NCBI GenBank assembly: GCA_003049485.1
Contig: PYST01000169.1
Span: 21,725 to 85,724, forward strand
Length of the DNA stretch: 64,000 nucleotides
Reading direction: 5' to 3'
Origin: Ophioceras dolichostomum
Lineage: Eukaryota; Ascomycota; Sordariomycetes; Magnaporthales; Ophioceraceae
In this document: in pieces, positions 55,910-64,000 of the stretch
How positions within the stretch are numbered: the first letter of the stretch is position 1
Layout of the letters: every line of letters starts with the position of its first letter
The notes under the pieces: model-generated
Told to the model about the DNA's origin: nothing
What the model saw: the letters and a program-made list of their open reading frames with translations, nothing else
Databases searched by the model: none
Translations under genes and position numbers: made by a program

Positions 55910-56830
55910 TTAGTTCTATAACCGGAGAAATAGTAGCGATTCGTTAGTACCGGTCGACAAGACAAGACAAACGCCACACCAAAGCAGCAAAGATTGTGGA
56001 CTTATTTCAAGAGATGGAGCGAGAACTTGAAGTGGTGGCTGGGTGGTGTGTGTATCCTTACCTTCGGCAGGGCATAGTAGACGGTCTTGCAGTTGTTGTT
56101 GTGCGAATCCTCGTACATTGTGTGCTTGTCGTCCTTGTACCAGAAGGCGGGGACCAGGTCGCCGTCGGTGGTGACGTATGCGCCTTCACTAAATTATTAA
56201 AAATCATTTCACAGAATTAGCCTCTTTGTCATCCTTCTCTCTAAGGGGTTTAATGGGTATTACTGCTGCTGATACTGCTGCTGCTACTACGCAGCAAGTT
56301 GGGAGCAAGGACTGATCACTTACCCGACTTGGGTATAGTCGGCCTTGGTCTGCGATCCCAGAGGAATAGTCCAGGTCGTGTAGGCGCCAGACTGGGTGGT
56401 GCAGTGCTGCGACCACGTGCTCTCCCACTGGTGGACGCCGCCGTCCGGGAGGGTGCACAGGTTCACGATCTCGGGGTTCTTGTTGCAGTTGTCGTCGTTC
56501 GGGCAGTACTGGTGAGGTGAGAGAGGGAGAGTCAGAGGAAAAGTACATGGTGTGGGTTTGAACAAGTTCCTTCGAGGTGAAGAAGCAAAGTGAATCAGCC
56601 GAGGGGTTGAAGGGAGGGAGGATAGAAGAGATTTTACTTACAATGCCGATGCTGTAGGAAACTAAGTTGGTGTCCTTGTTGTGGCAGTTCACAAGGTGGA
56701 AGGTCGAGAAGTAGTCGCGCTTGTCATGCGCCGCAGCAGTCACCTCGGTGCCGGCTTCAGCCACGGAAACTGGGCTAGCGGCTGCGAAGGTGGCCAGGAA
56801 GGCGGTAGCGGTTGCGAAACGGAAGAACAT
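55910..56830 (-). CDS. Small secreted protein with six cysteines
   Basis: Proposed four-exon gene (56830-56642, 56508-56324, 56188-56062, 55915-55910) of 168 residues. The signal peptide is clear (MFFRFATATAFLATFAAASP), followed by a propeptide-like stretch ending in KR (residues about 37-38), a possible Kex2 site. The mature region reads NCHNKDTNLVSYSIGI, then YCPNDDNCNKNPEIVNLC, HCTTQSGAYTTW, and AFWYKDDKHTMYEDSHNNNC. Introns have GTAAGT, GTAAGT and GTAAGG donors. The last is 146 bp with a GTACTAAC branch point and a TTATAG acceptor, leaving an exon of one Asn codon plus TAA. If the last intron is retained the protein gains roughly 30 residues instead. I recognise no family; it has an effector-like profile. 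Confidence 0.68.
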
Positions 56831-59604
56831 CGTGGCTAGCTAGGGAGCTGGTATGAGATTTGGGGAGAGTGAGGAGAGAGTAAAGTTTGTGAGTTCCTAG
56901 TAGGTTGAATGTAAGAAATTCGCTCTGATTAAAAATGTTGGTTATTGATCCGTTTGGTGAGGCTCTTGTCTGCTGCAGATGTTGCTTGCTTCTCGTGCTC
57001 TCGGAAGTTTGCTCGATTCCTACTACTCTCGCGTCGGTTTATATACTTTGCGACGTCAACGGCATCGTCGGCCTCCTCCATTCGAGTTGCTGCTTCTACA
57101 TAGCTTTATTTTCAGCCCTGGCCCCTGGGCTTACACGCGAACCACCCCTGTCACCACTACTGGTGGCCCCCGGCATCTGCTTCCTCCAGCTGGTTCTGGG
57201 GGCGGAGCACCCACGCTAAGATGACCAATCTTCGAGCTCATTCGCCCACTCGCAAAAGTCAACATTGAAGCAGCCTGTTTGACAAAGCGCTTTACATTAG
57301 TGCGCCTATTTTATCGCGCATGATTGACTTCCGCCTGGACAAACCCCGGGTGCATGTCCAACTGCGCCAACGACTGCACCCCAAGAACCGCACAATCGGC
57401 CGAGTAGACCGACGGCTCAGCGTTGGCCGTGAGTTAAGCGGCGGTAAACACAGGCGATATAGACGCCCGGCTTTCCCTTCCCGGGTAAGGCGCCCGGGGC
57501 GATGCCCAATTCTCGCGAACTGCGAGAGAGAGAGAGAGTGGTTCTGTGTGTGTTTACTCCTGAATCTGCGAGTGAGCGGAACTGGCCGCCCCCGTGCTGA
57601 GAATCACACGTGAGGTTTTTTTGGTGGCGGTGCTTTTCGCTCTGGATTTTCTAAATCCCCTTCGTCGACGAACATTGGCTCCCTCGTTGTCGGTGATTCA
57701 GTAATGTGGACGTGTGGCTTCCAATAATACTATAGCCCTGCCCATCACTAGGCAGCGATTTGGCGTTAGGTTAGGTAGGCCTTAGGCTGCCATGACTTCC
57801 GGACTCCACGCCATGGGCAAACTGCCGTGTTCCGAGCGGAGTTTGATTGTCATCGGAATCTGGACTCCGACCTCCATGTACGGCCCGGGACCGCTCCACC
57901 AACCCGGGCCGGGTGAAGTCGGCGCAAGTGGGCGTTGATTTGCTGCAGGCTATTCTTGCCCTTTGCCGGCAAAGTCAAGACTCGAGCATTCAAGTTGGAG
58001 CTTGATGTCCGATATGTCGCCCATCTGGTTTGCGGCAAGTTAGCCTATTTCCTGTAAGTTATTCTAGCTTCAGTCATTGATCTGTTTGTGGTGTGACGTA
58101 GAGTCTACCACCGCCCACACGGAAGACGAGGAGGTACCGGTATGCTCATCCGAAGCGCCGTGGTTTCAGAGTTACCCGTCGTAGTACCGTTGAAGGTCTA
58201 GCTCCAAAGGGATGCTCCGAGGTTTGTTAGTATCCGTGTCTAGCCAGAGTCGGTCTAGATGTGACGGCAAACACCTCGTCTTCTAGCCCCCATTAAGGAC
58301 GATAAATACGAAGCCTTTCTCCCTGGGCGAACGAGAAACTCTCCTCCCTTAGGCTCCCCAAATTCCGACAGGCAAGGCAGTTTTCAACGTTACACTGTAG
58401 CCGATGGTGAACAGAGAGTTCGAATGCAGCGCCTCGTACGAGAAGAGGAATTACGGCTGCGCAAACTTGCGTTGTCGCAAAGTACCAATATACGTTGTCC
58501 ACTGAGCGCGTCGCGACTAGTACTACATACCGCATCTAGTACTAACGAGCGAGGGGAGTTAGTTGGGGAGAAGGAAGCGTCGGGCCGTCCCTTGCGAGCG
58601 TGCCTCTCCTCCCGAGTATCCACTCATCCTCTCTCTTCGAGTCACTTTTCGACAAAGACTTGGTAAAATAGAGACGCAACCTCACGGTGCCGGATCTCGT
58701 AAATAACACCAGATCAAACCAGTGCGACAGCAATCTGCCAAGCTGATTTCTTCGTTTCAGGAAGTGTGTCCCCCCCCCTTTCCCCCTCGCCGGCCACGCA
58801 TGCACGCACGCATTCCATCCCGTTGCGGCGTTGGCGTTGCGGCGCGGCTCGAAAGATCCTTTCGGTGGAGCTATTAGAGATCAGCATCAATTTCGCCATC
58901 TACACAGTAGGAAGGCATGGAGAAAGGGGTTTGTTTGTTGGGTTGCGAAGGAATACGCCGTACGCGATCGTATAATACGGAAAAAACGGCCTCCGGGAAG
59001 TAAGCGGTCCGGCATGGGCCTATTCCACTTCCCACTCCCTAATTAATCTAACGAGCGGCGCTGTTGGTTGGCGCTTCGGCGGACACTAGGTTAGTTGAGT
59101 AAGCGAGTGAGGTGATCTTATACCGTTGCTTCTTTGGCGACTGATGATCGCCGCCGCTGCAGGATGGAGGAGTTTGTGCGTGGCCTTTGGGCCGCCGGTG
59201 AATGAAGGGAATGCTGTTTGGTTTGTTAGCACCGAAAGCGAGGAACGGTAATAGAACACGAAAATAATTACTATATACCAAGTAGTAGGAGGAGAAGACA
59301 AGCCATATTTTCCATGCCGCCGTTGTGTTGCTCCTAGCTAGAGCACCCAATCAATCCCAGTCAACAAATAAAACAAAACGCTGTGCTTCGATGACACCTT
59401 GTCCAGAAAAAAAGTAAATAAAAATGGCCATGAAAAAAAAACTGGAAGAGGACTTAAGGGGAAAAAAGAAGCAGAAAGGGGATATCTCAGTAAGCGAATC
59501 GGCGGTTCCAGCCCATATCTATAGTATAGGTCCCGTACGTAGGTCGGTCCTGCAGCCCAAAACAGACACATACACGAGCACAAGTCTCGGGGAGCACGCA
59601 ATGA
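56831..59604. other. 2.8 kb intergenic region
   Basis: Begins with the promoter of the small secreted protein gene (TATA box at 57038-57045) and otherwise holds no supportable gene. Frames are short and mixed; there is no transposon-like domain. GGTTAGGTAGGCC lies near 57770. Confidence 0.5.
57038..57045 (-). promoter_or_regulatory. TATA box of the six-cysteine secreted protein gene
   Basis: TATATAAA on the minus strand, about 208 bp before the start codon at 56830; spacing matches the TATA boxes at 29516 and 41708. Confidence 0.5.
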
Positions 59605-61658
59605 TCAGCCGTATAACTCATGCCGCACGACCGGCTGATCATCATCCTTCTCCACGACCTGCGCCACGGGGACAGGACTCTTCGCGACCGCCACGGCCCC
59701 GTAGTAGCCCGACAAGGGGGGACTCCCCGCGTTCGTCGCTGTAGGCGTCCGCCCGCCGCCCGTGCTGCTCAGCTCCGGCACGCCGTCGTAGCCTAGCGTC
59801 GCGCCCGTCGACGACATGTGCGACGGCGACGTCATCGACGACATGCCGCCCGCCAGCGACGGCGGCTGCAGGCGCGGCGACGTCATGGACGGGTCGTGGT
59901 CGTGGCTCCCGTCGAAGTCCCGGTCGGACGGCGCCGCGTACGCCTGGATTTTCGCGTTCTGCCGCCTACGCCTGAGGAGGAAGAACACCAGCGCCGCGAT
60001 GAGGGCCGCGCCTGCGGCGACGCCGCCGACGGCTATTCCCGCGATGGCGCCCGTCGAGAGGCTCGAGGACGAAGACGAGTTGGGTGGCTGGGTGGTGCTG
60101 GCGCCCGGGGTGGTGTCGGTGCCGTTCGTGCCGTTCGTGAGCGGGGCGGCGCAGAAGTTGACGATGTCGTTGCCCTGCCTGTCGACGGCGACGAGGTCGG
60201 TGTTGGCCGTCGGGTTCGCGACCCACAGCGTGAACTCGTCCGTGTCGTAGTTGACGTGGATGTAGGCCGACGCGGCGAAGAACTGACCGAAGCTGGCCAG
60301 GTCGTTGCTGTTGACCTCCTGGAGCGAGTCGATGACCAGGTTGGGCGCCGTGTTGTTGACGGTCACGTCGCCCGTGGCGCGGCTGACGTACATCTCGGGC
60401 ATGACGAGCTGGTCGTTCTCGAAGCGCGTGGTGAAGCCGCTCTGAAACTCGAAGGTCAGGGCGCCCGTGTATGGCGGGTTGGCGGCCTTGTACCGCATGT
60501 TCCACCAGTTGTAGCCCACGGACCGGTCCATGTCGAAGATGGTCTTCTTGCCGTCGGTCGAGACGGACATGAAGTTCTCGAAGTAAGGGTCGAGCGGCAT
60601 CCTCATCAGCACGGGTGAGATGGGGTTGATGCACACCTGCATGGCGGTGGACTGCGACTTCGGGAATAGGCTCCGGGTGGTGCCGTTGAAGAGGTTCATG
60701 ATGATGTCCGAGACGGAGACGAGCAGCCGCGACTCGCAGTTCGAGCCGAGCGGCGCCAGGGCCTGGGTGAACTTGCTGCCCTTCGTTTTCGCCCTGTCAT
60801 AGCCGCCGAGCACGAGGCTGCCGTCCAGCTGTTGCGACTGGCCCCATCCCCTGCCCCAGTAGAACGAAAAGCTCCGAGACGCGATCTGGCCGGTCGCGTT
60901 GAGGGTGTTCAGCAGCGTCGAGTTATGTGCCAGACCGACGCCGTGCATTGGGACGTAGCCCTGCGTGCCCCAATCGTTCAGGGCGACCTTTAATGGGTAG
61001 TTCGGCAGCGTCACATTGGCGTTGAGCTTGATGGTGTCAGCCACCATCTCGGTGTCCGGCTTGTCCTCGTCGTTGCCGTACGCCGATGCCGTTCCGGGCT
61101 TGCTCGAGCTCGATATCGCCGAATCGTACACCCCTCCGCGGAAGGTCGTGCACCCCGCGGTAGTCCATCTCTCGTCGGACAGGTTGGGGCAGTAGCCGTT
61201 AGGGCCGTAAAGGAGGAAATTGTCACGTTTCCTGGAGCCGGCGTACAACATCAACTAAGTCAGCATTATATCGGACGGTTTCGTCCCAAATTGGGACGGT
61301 GACAAAAACTCCCATTGTAGAATCGTAGACGAAGCCCCCAACAAAGCGGCAAGCAAGAACTGACGAAGCAGTTCTAGAATGACTGTCGCCACCATCAGTA
61401 AGCAACGGGAGCATACCATTGAGGAATCAGAGCCACAGATTGCTCTGGGGTTCCGACTTTCATCTCTACCCCACGAGCAACCAATCCATTCGATAATGTC
61501 ACGTTCCCGAGCCTCATGGCAATGGGATATGGCGCACACGTGGCCGCCATGGATACGGAGACCGCATATGAGAAAAATAGTAATGACAAAAATGAGGGAA
61601 TTGATGGCCTAGGTAGCAGCAAAAAGCTGCCCCTCTGGTGCGAAGACGTCGTCTCCAT
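59605..61658 (-). CDS. Membrane-anchored aspartic-protease-fold protein
   Basis: Two exons, 61658-61417 and 61231-59605, joined across a 185-bp phase 2 intron (GTATGC donor, GCTGAC branch point, CTCCAG acceptor), give 622 residues. The junction reads ALIPQW-KRDNFLLYGPNGYCPN. A signal segment (FLSLLFFSYAVSVSMAATC) precedes an A1-like domain: VTLSNGLVARGVEMKVGTPEQ, AGCTTFRGGVYD, GYVPMHGVGLAHNS, LDGSLVLGGYD. The expected catalytic DTG/DSG of the N-lobe is replaced (LIPQW) and the C-lobe site is only APNLVIDS, so protease activity is doubtful. A Ser-rich stalk leads to one membrane span (residues about 455-480, GAIAGIAVGGVAAGAALIAALVFFLL), a basic RRRRQ and a 120-residue cytoplasmic tail. It looks like a cell-surface sensor-type protein. 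Confidence 0.8.
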
Positions 61659-63747
61659 GTCTCGAGATGTGTGCCCGCCGAGGACCGCGTGCAAGATGGT
61701 GAACGAATGACGAGAAGAGCGGGTAAAAGAGGGCAAGAGGAAGAAACACAGAAAGAAGCAAAGCAATGGAGGAGGAAGAAAAAAGAGGAGACGAAAAAGA
61801 GAGAGATCCAGCCGTGGCACAGTCTCGGTAGACAAGTGGACAAGCCCACCCGACAATGGTCGTCGATCCTTTTTTTCCAGGGAGGGGCATCTATTGTGGG
61901 CAATACTGTATACGTCGTACATATCCCGACCGAACGACTGGCTCGGCAGGACTGGCACTCTCTCTGACTCCCTGGCAGCTAGAGGGGAGGCGGGGAGAGG
62001 GCAGGGCAGATCGAACAGCCTGGCACCTGGCAGCGCCAGGACACAGCACGGCGCCAGCAGAGAGCGGTATTAGCTCGTTCGACGGCGGCGGCAGGCGAAA
62101 GCGATGGGGTTCGCATTCACATCCGAGACAGACCCATCTAGCGAGGATGTACCTAGTATCTCTATACCTAGCATCCAAGTCACGTTTGGTCGACCGAAGG
62201 TGGTCCCCTTCGGGCCTACCCTCACTTCCTACTCCCACGTGGGGTCGCTGGAGCGTCGGCGTTCATCGCAGGTACAGGAGCCCTAACAAGACTGGGGCCG
62301 AAAATCCAGGGCTGCTTGGTACTCCATGCGTTCTCTCTCTTCTGCTTGCACGCTGAAAATCCCTTCACGTCGTGCTGGAGCGCGGCGCGGCGCCGCTTCG
62401 GAGTATGTCGAACTCGAACTGCAGCTAGCTTTCTTCGCCCAGCCCACCAGTTCACCAGTTGCGACTTGCTCCGCCCAAAACGCGGAGCGCCCAGCCCCGG
62501 CCAATGCCTCAGATACGGCTGGGAGGGCGACAAAGAAGAGCAGCGAGAGGGCGAATTTTCCTCTGCAGGCGGCAGATCTTCGATCCTGAAGGATAAGGAT
62601 CCCTGTTCCTGTGGCGGTCTTAGCCCGTCTCTGTCAGCAGAGTGGTGGGTGGATGGCAGACACGCAAGCTCATAGGCAGTCAAGCCTGACAGTACCACAA
62701 TACCCGCAACCGACGGGACAACTTTTAGGAGAGTAAAGATCTGGGCCGAAGTCTGGCGACTCAATCGGATTCTCAAGGAATCAAGGCCACCAACAAACAC
62801 TTCATTTCATCATGCATACGGAGTAACATACAACCGTACACACAATAACAAGATGGGGGCAAAGAGGGCAAGGCAAAACACCTGTTGAGCGTTGTGGTGC
62901 GTTGTGGTGGAAACTGTGCCACCCTCGACAAAATTTTGCGGCTCCTTCGAAAGGGGTAAAAGGTTGCAACGGTCACCCCTCTAATTCGCGGGCCCGCCAC
63001 CTTCCGTCTTTCTGGAGAAGTCCCGCGTCCTCCTCCCAGGCTGATATCTGGAGCCTTCAACGTTCCGCTAACCATTGTTGTGCATAGGGCAGAGGGAGGA
63101 ATACCAGTAGAAGGGTCCATGATGATGGGCGAGAGGAATGCAGAGCTGCAGAGGCGTTGGAGCCCTAAGATATTCGGATTCTTTCTCTTCCATTGTTCTA
63201 GTGTCTCCCACCACGCAAGTGACGACATCACTTTGCCGGCTTCATGTTCCCGCTGCTACCACACCACACCGCACACTAAAACTAAAACCAAGACCCGGGA
63301 GTGCAACCTAGCTAGCGCAGTTTTGGCTGGAGGGGCTTTCCGCTTCATATTGCACCGCCCTTACGTTTTCGTCCCCACTCTAAAAAAGCAAACGAGCTCG
63401 ACCTATCTGTTGTCTCTGACACCTCAGAGGTTCCTTTTTTTGGGACCGGCAGCGGTACATCTGCAGTGGTTGCATCTGCAGGCAGGGGGTTGGCCACTTT
63501 CATCCGCCTGTCGCCGCCATCGCCGACCGGCACCTATTTTGTCAGCAGCATCATCATCGTCACTGCCTTACTTGCCTGTTCTTCACCTGTTCCGGTGTTG
63601 CGGCTGACCTCAGCACAGGCAACAATTGTAGTCCAGTCGAAGGGAGAGAAACAGGACACGTGCGTTTTGGCTGGAAATTTCCCACCATGAAAATAAGAAA
63701 AGAGACCTAAAAACTCAATTTCCTAACCCACCTACCTACCTCTAGAG
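61659..63747. other. 2.1 kb intergenic region between divergent genes
   Basis: Shared upstream region of the protease-fold gene (minus) and the type II membrane protein gene (plus). No coding gene is recognised. A CCCACCTACCTACCTC motif sits at 63727-63742 just before the uORF of the right-hand gene. Confidence 0.5.
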
Positions 63748-63756
63748 ATGGAATAA
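63748..63756 (+). promoter_or_regulatory. Minimal two-codon uORF overlapping the next start codon
   Basis: ATG GAA TAA, whose last base is the A of the main ATG (TAATG at 63754-63758). Ribosomes that use the uORF would have to reinitiate or scan past. If the transcript includes it, the uORF probably tunes translation. Confidence 0.45.
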
Positions 63757-64000
63757 TGATCGGTGGACGCGGAAATCCAACCCCCACCACCATCAATGTG
63801 CAGCAGAAGCTGCGCTCCCTCTCGCAGCTCACGATGCGGATGGGCTACTTCCCCACCCTACGGCGCTTCCACGCCCCCGCCGCCCTCGTCCTGATCCTCC
63901 TCTTCCTGGTGTACTTCTATGGCTTCTCCGGCTCGACCTACCTCCGGCCAACACACCCTCATCCTCCGGGCGACCCCGCCTCCTCCCCCGAGAAGCAAGC
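63756..64000 (+). CDS. Type II membrane protein, 5' part only
   Basis: The gene runs off the window; 81 codons are visible. A basic N-terminus (MIGGRGNPTPTTINVQQKL, with MRMGYFPTLRRFH) leads to one membrane span at residues about 42-58 (AALVLILLFLVYFYGF), followed by a Pro-rich stem. This is the layout of Golgi type II enzymes such as glycosyltransferases, but no catalytic domain is in view, so the function is open. An alternative downstream start is possible at the internal ATGs. Confidence 0.6.
   Translation, partial: MIGGRGNPTPTTINVQQKLRSLSQLTMRMGYFPTLRRFHAPAALVLILLFLVYFYGFSGSTYLRPTHPHPPGDPASSPEKQ

Noticed and set aside
1..64000. Transposons, RIP-mutated AT-rich blocks, CRISPR arrays, bacterial-type operons
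   Set aside because: I looked for reverse transcriptase, transposase or integrase motifs, terminal repeats and long AT-rich decayed stretches and saw none; the sequence is eukaryotic, so CRISPR and operon models do not apply.

Overview
The window is nuclear DNA of a filamentous ascomycete, most likely a Sordariomycete. Genes are compact and mostly carry short introns (about 60-270 bp) with GTAAGT/GTATGT-type donors and CTAAC/CTGAC branch points. Intergenic regions are pyrimidine-rich, the coding regions are GC-rich at third positions, and the conserved proteins (TIM54, TFIIB, VPS9 with a CUE tail, a Clg1-type cyclin, an ASNSD1-type asparagine-synthetase-like protein) are fungal in character. 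I see no transposon, CRISPR array or bacterial operon. All exon boundaries below were placed by eye from splice signals and reading-frame continuity.

Layout. 1-11 kb: a long gene-poor leader, a PHO80/Clg1-type cyclin, a 3 kb T-rich spacer and a NIP30-domain nuclear protein. 11-18 kb: TIM54, TFIIB and a single-pass membrane protein, all on the minus strand. 18-24 kb: a large spacer, an initiator tRNA-Met and the asparagine-synthetase-like gene. 27-31 kb: a proline-rich multi-pass membrane protein and a 12-cysteine secreted protein. 31-37 kb (minus): a PHD-finger protein with a long in-frame AT-hook/H1-like tail beyond its stop, and a mitochondrial family III CoA-transferase. 38-47 kb: a small membrane protein, a secreted protein with three copies of a four-cysteine module, and a GH5 glycosidase. 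47-57 kb (minus): VPS9, a probable GPI-anchored cysteine-rich protein, a class C beta-lactamase-fold hydrolase and a small secreted protein. 59-64 kb: a membrane-anchored aspartic-protease-fold protein and the 5' end of a type II membrane protein. From 29 kb onward the window is rich in secreted and cell-surface genes.

Most interesting observation. Two genes, TFIIB and the PHD-finger protein, end in a UAG stop that lies in the loop of a perfect or near-perfect RNA hairpin. Each stop is followed in the same frame by a long, coding-looking extension (121 and 372 codons) that has no usable ATG of its own. UAG with the A in a hairpin loop is the preferred context of the A-to-I mRNA editing known from sexual stages of Fusarium, Neurospora and Sordaria, where UAG is recoded to UGG. 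I propose that both are stop-loss editing (or readthrough) sites giving long isoforms: TFIIB with an acidic tail, and a PHD protein with an AT-hook/H1-like DNA-binding tail.

A second notable item is the three-module secreted protein at 41.9-43.6 kb. Introns interrupt the first two modules at the same base of the equivalent cysteine codon, which indicates duplication of the module together with its intron.
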